DNA from: Chitinophagaceae bacterium
Lineage (GTDB): Bacteria > Bacteroidota > Bacteroidia > Chitinophagales > Chitinophagaceae
DNA: 7,343 nt
Reading direction: 5' to 3'
NCBI GenBank assembly: GCA_026785745.1
Contig: JAJAZO010000032.1
Location: 1 to 7,343, forward strand
The position numbers and the translations under genes were made by a program. Shown here piece after piece: positions 1-5,995 of the stretch; position 1 is the stretch's first letter, and each line of letters starts with the position of its first letter. The notes under the pieces were generated by a model. It was not told the DNA's origin. It ran no database searches and saw only the letters and a list, made by a program, of their open reading frames with translations.

Positions 1-1
1 C

Positions 2-316
2 TATTTCAGGATGGATGCTGATATTAACTATGCCTCCATTGCTATTGAATTAACACATCCCGACTCATTGATGCGGGAAAAGCATTATGAACAACTGCGG
101 CAAGTAAAAAAAATATTGGAAAAATCAACGGGTGAAGAATGGAATTGGCAGTTGTACCAGGAGCAAGATGGCAACATCCTAAGCCGGGTAAGTAAAATGT
201 TACCTGGTGTAAATATTTTAAATGAAAATGATTGGCCGGCTATCATTTCCTTTTTTAAGGCACGCATCATTGCGTTAGATAAATTCTGGATGATGGTGAA
301 GGATGGTTTTGACTGA
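2..316 (+). CDS. DUF4268 domain protein, 3' part only
   Basis: This is the C-terminal part of a protein whose start lies left of the window. The frame is open from base 2 (Y-F-R, then the Met at 11), so that Met is internal rather than a start. The reading frame ends with TGA at 314-316. The segment has the features I associate with DUF4268: an 'AIELTHPD' strand, 'GEEWNW', an 'ISR/LSRVSK' strand, and a closing 'WPAIISFFKARIIALDKFW' helix. DUF4268 occurs as a small stand-alone protein of about 150 residues in Bacteroidota and as a C-terminal domain of nuclease-like proteins. Its biochemical function is not established. If it is the stand-alone form, roughly 45 N-terminal residues are missing here. 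It converges on the GNAT gene at 348-860 with a gap of about 30 bases. Confidence 0.8.
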   Translation, partial: YFRMDADINYASIAIELTHPDSLMREKHYEQLRQVKKILEKSTGEEWNWQLYQEQDGNILSRVSKMLPGVNILNENDWPAIISFFKARIIALDKFWMMVKDGFD

Positions 317-347
317 CATAACGAAATCGAGTATCCCGGAATACTGT

Positions 348-860
348 CTATACTTTCTTTTCCATGATGATAAACTCCAATGCCTGTGTTGGCATACCAA
401 ATTTTGTATCGGTCGGCAGTGGTTTTGTTTCACCGGTTTTTTGATAACCTAATCGTTCATACCAGGCAATTAACTCACGACGAACAGAAATTACGGTCAT
501 AAAAATGCAAAAGCATTTATTTTCTTTGGCATATTGCTCCGCAGCTTTCATTAACTGTTTGCCAACACCACCAGCCTGTTGCAACGGTGATACAGACAAC
601 ATACCGAGGTATAAACCCCGTTCCTGTTTTTCAAGAAAAACAGAACCGGTGATACTTCCTTCGGTGCTTGTATATTTAAGAATTACAGCATGTAACCTGT
701 TCATTATCTCTGTAAGTGTTGGAATGTCTGTTCGTAATACACCTTTCAGCAAATCAGCTTCTGTTGTCCATCCTTTTTTTGAGGCCTCACCACGGTAAGC
801 ACTATTGATTAACGCTACTAAATCCGGAATATCCTTTATGTGGGCAGGGGAGATTTGCAT
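348..860 (-). CDS. GNAT-family N-acetyltransferase (paralogue 1)
   Basis: This is a predicted cytoplasmic acetyl-CoA-dependent N-acetyltransferase of 170 aa. The acetyl-CoA pyrophosphate loop is visible as QxxGxG at residues 95-100, after the strand 'LGMLSVSP' (85-92). A later 'AWYERLGYQKTGE' (132-144) is the usual GNAT strand/helix near the C-terminus. The N-terminal 'SAYRGE' and 'GWTTEAD' motifs (20-36) mark a common GNAT subfamily of unknown substrate. I chose the ATG at 860. A TTG start at 875 would add five residues that the paralogue at 2489-3001 lacks, and with the ATG both proteins are exactly 170 aa and align without gaps (about 103 of 170 identical by hand). It is the last gene of the minus-strand series, 173 bases from the methyltransferase stop, so it may have its own promoter. 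Substrate unknown. Confidence 0.88.
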   Translation of the reverse strand: MQISPAHIKDIPDLVALINSAYRGEASKKGWTTEADLLKGVLRTDIPTLTEIMNRLHAVILKYTSTEGSITGSVFLEKQERGLYLGMLSVSPLQQAGGVGKQLMKAAEQYAKENKCFCIFMTVISVRRELIAWYERLGYQKTGETKPLPTDTKFGMPTQALEFIIMEKKV

Positions 861-878
861 GGGATGAAGATACAAATT

Positions 879-956
879 TCAGTTTATCAGCTCTCTAAGC
901 CGGAGCATCTTCTTAGGTGGCCTGCCTGATTGTAATAAGCATGAAGAATAGTTCAT
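879..956 (-). CDS. Possible 25-aa ORF or coding remnant
   Basis: A minus-strand ATG at 956 opens a 25-codon frame ending at TGA 881-879, just before the GNAT start at 860. Its C-terminal half reads GRPPKKMLRLRELIN: strongly basic, with an AT-hook-like GRPPKK, and unusually G+C-rich for an intergenic stretch. It could be a small protein, a leader upstream of the GNAT gene, or the tail of a decayed DNA-binding or transposase gene. I recognise no family, and an ORF this short can easily arise by chance. It is listed because the composition and placement are not typical of the surrounding A+T-rich spacer. Confidence 0.2.
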   Translation of the reverse strand: MNYSSCLLQSGRPPKKMLRLRELIN

Positions 957-1033
957 AATAAAATTAATCGTTATAAAGTAAAATGATTTGCCCGTGAAAT
1001 CTAATTCAAAGAACATATCAATATAATACGGGT

Positions 1034-1792
1034 TTATTTCGTGGCACTAATTACAATAGCACCAGCATCTATCGCAACATGTCCGGGATATTTTTGACTA
1101 ACCAGTTCTAACACTTCAGTTTTTATTTTTTGCTTCATTGCATCATCCGCTTTGCTCAATGCTGCTACAATTGGAGCACCAATTTCAGTCATCATGCTCC
1201 AATATGTTTCTATTGTGCCACTATTTAGTTTAGAAGCAACCTCTTTTTCTTTAATATTTTGAAAGCCTGCTTTTTCAAATATTTCTTTCATTAGACCGGG
1301 CTTAGTACAGCGGAACATACCCGGTGCGCCGGGTAGGGGTGGTGGCAATTCCATGTTCTTATTAATTGTTCCCATAATGGCGGTCACCCAAAAGTTCTTT
1401 TCCGGCACATTCCAAACTGAGGTAGCTATTCTGCCACCCGGTTTCAAGACTCTTGCCATTTCATTGGCGGCTAATTGCATGTCGGGAAAAAACATAAATC
1501 CGAAGCGGCAGCTTATCGCATCAAAACTATTATCGGCAAAAGGAAGTTCGCAAACATCACAGGCGATAGTTTCGATATTACTGATACTTTTTTTAGCAGC
1601 ATTTTCTGTTGCTATGGTCAGCATATCCTCTGAAAGATCTGTGATGGTTACTTTTCCTCCATTCAGCATAGCAGCTATTGTAAGGCCAGGTTCACCGGTA
1701 CCTGCTGCTATATCCAGTATATTATCGCTACCTGAAGGGGTTATGCTGGCAATGATTTCCTGTCCCATTGGGTTCAGAAAATCCATTGTCAT
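1034..1792 (-). CDS. Class I SAM-dependent methyltransferase, 5'-shortened
   Basis: This is a predicted cytoplasmic S-adenosylmethionine-dependent methyltransferase of the UbiE/methyltransferase-11 type. Numbering from the ATG at 1792 (252 aa): motif I is 'ILDIAAGTGEPG' (25-36), which binds SAM; the acidic residue ending the second strand is D52 in 'TITDLSEDML'; a 'CDVCELPF' stretch (78-85) follows; and 'FDAISCRFGFMFFPD' (90-104) and 'RVLKPGGRI' (114-122) are the later motifs. The catalytic fold is therefore complete. However, the gene appears to have started at ATG 1876, giving 280 aa. An in-frame TAG at 1846-1844 interrupts that longer form. The ATG at 1792 is the first conventional in-frame start after the stop, since no ATG, GTG or TTG intervenes. 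The product would lack about 28 N-terminal residues. Methyl acceptor unknown. It lies 89 bases after the lipoprotein gene on the same strand. Confidence 0.82.
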   Translation of the reverse strand: MTMDFLNPMGQEIIASITPSGSDNILDIAAGTGEPGLTIAAMLNGGKVTITDLSEDMLTIATENAAKKSISNIETIACDVCELPFADNSFDAISCRFGFMFFPDMQLAANEMARVLKPGGRIATSVWNVPEKNFWVTAIMGTINKNMELPPPLPGAPGMFRCTKPGLMKEIFEKAGFQNIKEKEVASKLNSGTIETYWSMMTEIGAPIVAALSKADDAMKQKIKTEVLELVSQKYPGHVAIDAGAIVISATK

Positions 1793-1876
1793 GTCGTCCC
1801 ATTTTTTCCAACCGGCGGAAAATTTATTCCAGGATTTTTTTTGCTATTCTCTTATTTCTTCTAATTGCTGGTTCAT
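1793..1876 (-). pseudogene. Interrupted 5' end of the methyltransferase gene (amber codon)
   Basis: On the minus strand an ATG at 1876 starts MNQQLEEIRE and then meets TAG at 1846-1844. The same frame continues as QKKSWNKFSAGWKKWDD directly into the methyltransferase start MTMDF. The 'SWNKFSxGWKKWD' segment resembles the N-terminus expected of related methyltransferases and reads as genuine coding sequence. This suggests an originally continuous 280-aa gene broken by a single substitution, for example CAG to TAG (Gln11). TAG acts as an ordinary stop elsewhere in the window (GNAT at 350-348, DinB at 6605-6603), so genome-wide reassignment is unlikely. A base-calling or assembly error is possible. 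Confidence 0.72.
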
Positions 1877-1965
1877 GGTATTTAGCGTTTAAAAGTGAAT
1901 TGAAAGAAGTTCAGTTGGATAGAAAGAAGTAGTTTAAAGGTACAAAAGTCTTTTATATCCGGGTC

Positions 1966-2457
1966 TTAGTTTTCTTTATTCGCCTGGCCGGTTTTCTTTT
2001 CTGCCAATGCCAGGATATGCCTGTAAAGGTCAAAGAATTTTGAAGTATTACTACCATCAACACTTTCGGTGGCACCGTCTCTAACAGTTTGAATTTTCTT
2101 CGCCGATTTAAATTCAATTGAAGTGGTTGGCTTATCATAAGTTATAGTACCCTTGTCTGATGAAGTCATATTTTGAAAATGCAAAGTATTCATCTCTTTC
2201 AGCAGGGCATCCAGTTCCTGCTGTGATAAAAGAAAAGTGAGGGTGTCTTCCTTAGGCATCTGCCAGTGAATATAAGAACAGGACGAAGCTTTGATTGTCA
2301 CTGTTTTGCTTTCCGGAACCATACCGCCGCCATTATATGTAGTGAGCTCCATATCCGCTGTCCATTTTTCCTGTGCTTTGCTTTTGCTGGTACACCCTAA
2401 GATTATAATTGAGCTGAGCCAGATGATAATTATCGTTTTAAAATGTGTTTTTGCCAT
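1966..2457 (-). CDS. Small lipoprotein of unknown function
   Basis: I recognise no family for this 163-aa protein. The N-terminus has a basic start (MAKTHFK), a hydrophobic run (9-20) and a lipobox I-L-G-C with the lipidated Cys at 22. It is therefore probably an SPII lipoprotein anchored on the periplasmic face of a membrane. No acidic surface-export signal of the Bacteroidota kind follows the Cys (the mature start is CTSKSKAQEK). The mature part looks mostly beta, with strands around 34-40 and 51-57 and a single further Cys at 60, then helices at 78-92 and 138-154. The C-terminus is polar. It is 31 bases downstream of the GNAT gene at 2489-3001 and probably co-transcribed with it. It sits between the two GNAT paralogues together with the methyltransferase. 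Confidence 0.8.
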   Translation of the reverse strand: MAKTHFKTIIIIWLSSIIILGCTSKSKAQEKWTADMELTTYNGGGMVPESKTVTIKASSCSYIHWQMPKEDTLTFLLSQQELDALLKEMNTLHFQNMTSSDKGTITYDKPTTSIEFKSAKKIQTVRDGATESVDGSNTSKFFDLYRHILALAEKKTGQANKEN

Positions 2458-2488
2458 TACAAAATTTTAGTCCTGTTAAGATACACTC

Positions 2489-3001
2489 TTATATGCTTTT
2501 TTCAAGTATTAAAAATTCAAGTGGATGTTTGGGTATGCCGAAGGGGTTATCTGTTGGGAAAGGCTCTGTTTCACCTGTTTTTTGATAGCCTTGTCTTTCA
2601 TACCAGGCTATCAGTTCATAACGGATAGAAATGACCCGCATAAATATTGCAGGGCATTCCAGTTGCAGGGCATAATCTTCTGCGGCTATCATTAATTGTT
2701 TGCCGGTGCCTTTGGCTTGTTCGGCTGGTGAAACACTTAACATACCGAGATACAATTTGCCTTCTTTCTTTTGCAGAAATACACAACCTTCTATCTCACT
2801 TTTCTCATTACGGTATTTCAGAAAAATAGTATCGGGCTGTAACATCAGCTCCTTTATATTCCATTCATCGGTACGAAGGCTGCCTTCAATTATATCAGCT
2901 TCGGTTGTCCATCCTTTTTTTGAGGCCTCACCACGGTAAGCACTGTTGATGAGTGCTGTTAATGCTGGTGTATCTTCTAAGGAAGCAATAGTAACAGGCA
3001 T
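2489..3001 (-). CDS. GNAT-family N-acetyltransferase (paralogue 2)
   Basis: This 170-aa predicted acetyltransferase is a close paralogue of the one at 348-860. It has the same ungapped length and about 60% identity by hand count. Residues 16-36 are identical in both, as are 'YLGMLSVSP' and 'ELIAWYER'. The acetyl-CoA loop is QAKGTG (95-100), matching QxxGxG. The divergent parts (43-60, 63-81, 110-118) probably shape the acceptor site, so the two enzymes may differ in substrate. The start at 3001 lies 23 bases after the oxidoreductase stop, and this spacer contains a small A+T hairpin (GATAAA at 3003-3008 with TTTATC at 3015-3020). The spacing suggests co-transcription with the upstream oxidoreductase. 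I see no link between its family and sugar metabolism, so the shared operon may be incidental. Confidence 0.88.
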   Translation of the reverse strand: MPVTIASLEDTPALTALINSAYRGEASKKGWTTEADIIEGSLRTDEWNIKELMLQPDTIFLKYRNEKSEIEGCVFLQKKEGKLYLGMLSVSPAEQAKGTGKQLMIAAEDYALQLECPAIFMRVISIRYELIAWYERQGYQKTGETEPFPTDNPFGIPKHPLEFLILEKSI

Positions 3002-3024
3002 AGATAAAGTTTATTTTATCAGGT

Positions 3025-4383
3025 TCAGTATTTAAAAACCTTACCCCCGGCCATTACTTCCTGTTTAGCTTCATCAAAAGTAGCTTTGAAACCAGTTCTT
3101 ACAGATGCATTCGTCATAATGCTGGCAACGGAATGTGCATAGCCTGCTTCCACCGGGGCATTAGGTTGTTTACGGCTTCTGATACATTCCATCCAGTTGC
3201 GCATATGAGCAGACGTAAGTACATCTGCACCGGTATTAGCAGATGCCACTGCCTTTACAGAAGCATCGGCAAGGTCAACATCCGGTAAAAGATTGGGTTG
3301 CATATTCATGGCATCAGCATGATTTTTGCGTAAACCTCCTGTAGCAGAAATTTTATTAGTGATAAGGTTTAGCTCACCACCATTGGAGTAATAAATTTCA
3401 GCCGGCTTCTCATCACCATTGTGCATACGGGAGCTAAAGATTACCTGGAAACCAGAACTAGCATCATTAACCGGGCCATAGTCGAACACAGCGGCAGTGG
3501 TGTCCCAGTTTTTACGGCCATCTTTCCACATATATATTCCGCCGTTGGCTATTACACTTCTTGGATGTTTTAAATCGGTGAACCAATGTACTGTATCTAC
3601 CTGGTGACACATCCATTGGCCAGGCATACCAGAAGAGTAGGGCCAGAACAAACGATACTCTAAATATTTTCTTGGATCCCAGTTATCAGCCGGGCGATTA
3701 ATAAGAAAACGTTTCCAATCGGTGTCTTCCTGTTTCAGTTGTGCTACCAATGCAGGTCTTCTCCAACGGCCGGGTTGGTTTACATTCCAGCTCAATTCAA
3801 CCATGGTGATATTTCCAAACTTTCCACTTTTTATAAATTCATTGGCTGCATGATAGTTAATACCACTTCTTCGTTGAGAGCCTATTTGCACAATATTGTT
3901 CGATGCTTTTATTGCTTTTAATGCCGCCCGGTTATCTTCCATTGTTTCTGCAAAAGGTTTTTCTACATAGGCATCTTTCTTTGCTTTTACTGCTTCAATA
4001 GCATGGATAGCATGTTGGAAGTCGGCAGTACTGATGATAACAGCATCAAGATCTTTTTGATTATATAATTCATCATTGTTGTTGCAGGCTGTTATACCAT
4101 GTACCATTTTGTCTTTCAATGCTGCCACACCTTCTTCTCTTCTTATTTTCCACAGGTCGGATACGGCGACAATATCAAAATTTAATTCTTTATAATGATT
4201 CAAAAAGCTGGGAAGTAAAGCCTGGCGAAAGCGGTCTGAATAGCCAACTACTCCAATTCTTACCCGGTCATTGGCGCCAATGATATTTCCATAGCTCTTT
4301 GCACTTAATCCCATACCGGCGAAATAGGTACCTGTGACAGCCATTGCAGACTGCTTGATAAATAAACGACGGGAGTTTGACAT
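3025..4383 (-). CDS. Gfo/Idh/MocA-family oxidoreductase with Tat signal
   Basis: This is a predicted exported NAD(P)-dependent oxidoreductase of 452 aa acting on a sugar or glycoside. The N-terminus 'SRRLFIK' (4-10) matches the twin-arginine consensus and is followed by a weakly hydrophobic region to about residue 30, implying folded export with bound cofactor. The Rossmann part starts at about 41 (VRIGVVG). The family lysine motif is 'YVEKPFAE' (139-146), followed by 'QIGSQRRSG' (166-174). The C-terminal domain has 'CHQVDTVHW' (259-267) and 'GGIYMWKDGR' (281-290), typical of the Bacteroidota/Planctomycetota subgroup. Oddly, the GxGxxG dinucleotide motif reads GYSDRF (47-52), so two glycines are replaced. 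I chose the ATG at 4383 because the Tat motif follows at once; the frame stays open to 4602 but would overlap the DUF1080 gene. The DUF1080 partner suggests a glycoside 3-dehydrogenase role (inference). Confidence 0.9.
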   Translation of the reverse strand: MSNSRRLFIKQSAMAVTGTYFAGMGLSAKSYGNIIGANDRVRIGVVGYSDRFRQALLPSFLNHYKELNFDIVAVSDLWKIRREEGVAALKDKMVHGITACNNNDELYNQKDLDAVIISTADFQHAIHAIEAVKAKKDAYVEKPFAETMEDNRAALKAIKASNNIVQIGSQRRSGINYHAANEFIKSGKFGNITMVELSWNVNQPGRWRRPALVAQLKQEDTDWKRFLINRPADNWDPRKYLEYRLFWPYSSGMPGQWMCHQVDTVHWFTDLKHPRSVIANGGIYMWKDGRKNWDTTAAVFDYGPVNDASSGFQVIFSSRMHNGDEKPAEIYYSNGGELNLITNKISATGGLRKNHADAMNMQPNLLPDVDLADASVKAVASANTGADVLTSAHMRNWMECIRSRKQPNAPVEAGYAHSVASIMTNASVRTGFKATFDEAKQEVMAGGKVFKY

Positions 4384-4420
4384 ACGCAACAGTTGAAGGT
4401 TAAAAAATATTAAGGGAATT

Positions 4421-4495
4421 TCTAAAAACCCTCCAAGAGTTGACCAAAAGAAACTCTTTTTGATTGGAGAACTCTTGGAAGGATTAGCTTTTAGA
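4421..4495 (-). terminator. Long intergenic hairpin, possible terminator or attenuator
   Basis: The 119-base spacer between the DUF1080 gene and the oxidoreductase gene holds an imperfect inverted repeat. CCCTCCAAGAGTT (4429-4441) pairs with AACTCTTGGAAGG (4470-4482) with one mismatch. A further TCTAAAA/TTTTAGA pairing (4421-4427 with 4489-4495) lies beyond a small internal loop, and a nested AAAAGA/TCTTTT stem (4446-4451, 4455-4460) lies at the tip. Read as minus-strand RNA, the main stem is followed by GTTTTT, as in an intrinsic terminator. It could end most transcripts after DUF1080, act as a processing or stabilising element between the genes, or be a repeated palindromic element. The sequence alone does not decide between these. 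Confidence 0.5.
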
Positions 4496-4502
4496 GATGC
4501 CC

Positions 4503-5861
4503 TTAACGAAGTTCTTTTATTTTGATGTTCCGGTACGAAACAAAATTGCCGTGGTCTTGCAATAGAATATGCCCGGTGGCCGCCATACCAAAGTTGACCC
4601 ATTTTTCATACTTACTCCTCGCCACCAGTGCATAGAAGTAAGGAGTGCCACGTTGATATTCCAATACTTTATATCCATTCAGCCAATGTTCGATGCGGTT
4701 ATCAGGATAAACAATCAACCGGCCACGGTTCCATTCACCAATTTTCTTTTTGACATCCTTAATTTGAAGCGAAGGAATTAAATCATACAAAGAAGCCATT
4801 GTACGGTTGCCAATAGAACCAAGTTTTGCATCAGGATGTTTATCATCATCCAGTACCTGGTACTCCAGCCCGATAGCAGAGCCGCTGTTGTTTTCTTTTT
4901 CTGTTACAAAATATTTTATACCGCTGTTGGCGGATTCCGTTATTTTAAATTCAAATTGTAATTCAAAGGCTCCGTATTTTTTTTCCGTTACTATATCACC
5001 ACCGTTGGTTGATTCTGCACCAGATGATGCCAACACACTTAACACACCGTCTTTTATTTCCCATCCGTTCTCTGGAAATTTTTCTTTGTAAGCACCCCGC
5101 CAGCCATTGGTTGTTTTACCATCCCATAACAAACGAAGTCCGTTTGCTTTTTCCTGTTCTGATAAATTGTTAAGGAAATTATTTACTACATAAATTTTAT
5201 CCGGAGGAGAAGCTTTCAGGTTTTTTGTTTGGATGCGGATATTGCGCCAGCGAATTTGCCGCCCTGCTTCTTCTGGTTTACCAATTGAATGAACCTGTAA
5301 GGCAATAAATCCTTTCAATGTTAGATCATCTATTACATTGGCACGAGCTATTCCATTTACCCAGGTGCGGATGGAAGCACCAATACACTCTAACCTGTAT
5401 TTATTCCACATCCCTTTTTTAAAAGCAGGTTTGGCAGCCGGGTTATATTCCATTGGATAGAGCCATCCTCTTCTTGCTTCATCATACACTCCGCCAGACC
5501 ATTGCCGGGGTGAGGGGTCAATCTCTAACTGGTAACCATGCACCCGTCCGTTCATGTATTCCTGGGTGGAGAGGCTGCGGAATTGGATGCCGGAGTTCAT
5601 CGGGCTATCCACTTTAAATTCCAGTTCCAGTATAAAATCGCCGTAGTCTTTTTCTGTAGCCAGAAAGGAATTGGGCTCATTAAAAACTGTAGTGCCAACA
5701 ATCATCCCGTCTTTTGCCTGGTAAGTGGCCTTTCCATTTAGTTGTTTCCAGCCGGTCAGGTCTTTACCATTGAAAATGGATTCCCATTGTTCTTTTGGGT
5801 TGGTTTGTGCAGCTATTGCAAAAGAAAAAAATGTGTACAGAAGAAGCATTAAATATTTCAT
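4503..5861 (-). CDS. Exported protein with two DUF1080 (3-keto-disaccharide hydrolase) domains
   Basis: This 452-aa protein has an N-terminal signal peptide (hydrophobic 4-18, likely cleavage near A-A-Q, 17-19) and two DUF1080/PF06439-type concanavalin-like domains. Domain 1 (about 24-212) has 'FNGKDLTGWK' (30-39), 'NSGIQFRS' (89-96), 'GYQLEID' (109-115), 'GGVYDEARRGWLYP' (123-136) and 'IRWRNIRI' (203-210). Domain 2 (about 241-450) has 'LLWDGKTTNGW' (244-254), 'NSGIKYFV' (312-319), 'EYQVLDDDKHPDA' (333-345), 'EHWLNGYKVLEY' (391-402) and 'ILLQDHGNFVSYRNIKI' (432-448). The family is linked to cleavage of 3-keto-glycosides, and its genes commonly accompany Gfo/Idh oxidoreductases, as here. The domains carry different signature segments, so they are probably two distinct subtypes with different roles or substrates. 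The protein is likely periplasmic or outer-membrane-associated. The start at 5861 is 134 bases from the divergent gene at 5996. Confidence 0.92.
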   Translation of the reverse strand: MKYLMLLLYTFFSFAIAAQTNPKEQWESIFNGKDLTGWKQLNGKATYQAKDGMIVGTTVFNEPNSFLATEKDYGDFILELEFKVDSPMNSGIQFRSLSTQEYMNGRVHGYQLEIDPSPRQWSGGVYDEARRGWLYPMEYNPAAKPAFKKGMWNKYRLECIGASIRTWVNGIARANVIDDLTLKGFIALQVHSIGKPEEAGRQIRWRNIRIQTKNLKASPPDKIYVVNNFLNNLSEQEKANGLRLLWDGKTTNGWRGAYKEKFPENGWEIKDGVLSVLASSGAESTNGGDIVTEKKYGAFELQFEFKITESANSGIKYFVTEKENNSGSAIGLEYQVLDDDKHPDAKLGSIGNRTMASLYDLIPSLQIKDVKKKIGEWNRGRLIVYPDNRIEHWLNGYKVLEYQRGTPYFYALVARSKYEKWVNFGMAATGHILLQDHGNFVSYRNIKIKELR

Positions 5862-5995
5862 ATGCTAAGCAAATGAGGTAGAAACGAATGTAACAAAGTT
5901 TTGGAATTTATCTGTCATGGATGTTATTCAGCTCTCATCCGGGAAAAACTGATAGTACTGGTAAGTAAATTTTATCTTTATTTAAATATAGCAGT

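Noticed and set aside
330..345. AGTAT/ATACT hairpin between convergent genes as a terminator
   Set aside because: The stem is only five A/T-dominated pairs and no U-run follows on either strand.
505..798. Plus-strand ORF antisense to GNAT 1, with a counterpart at 2700-2939 antisense to GNAT 2; both end in the same peptide
   Set aside because: The shared ending follows automatically from the conserved DNA block in the two GNAT genes. Neither frame has a recognisable domain or a proper upstream region.
1353..1892. 179-codon plus-strand ORF antisense to the methyltransferase
   Set aside because: The opposite strand encodes clear SAM-methyltransferase motifs. The plus-strand product has no coherent domain pattern.
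4384..4602. Longer N-terminus for the Gfo/Idh oxidoreductase (start at 4602)
   Set aside because: The extra 73 residues overlap the DUF1080 3' end in another frame and run through the hairpin spacer. The Tat motif directly after ATG 4383 fixes the natural start.
5973..5980. TATCTTTA as a -7 promoter element for the gene at 5996
   Set aside because: It is one base off the Bacteroidota TAnnTTTG consensus, but no TTG/TTTG lies at the expected distance upstream, so the match is too weak in A+T-rich DNA.
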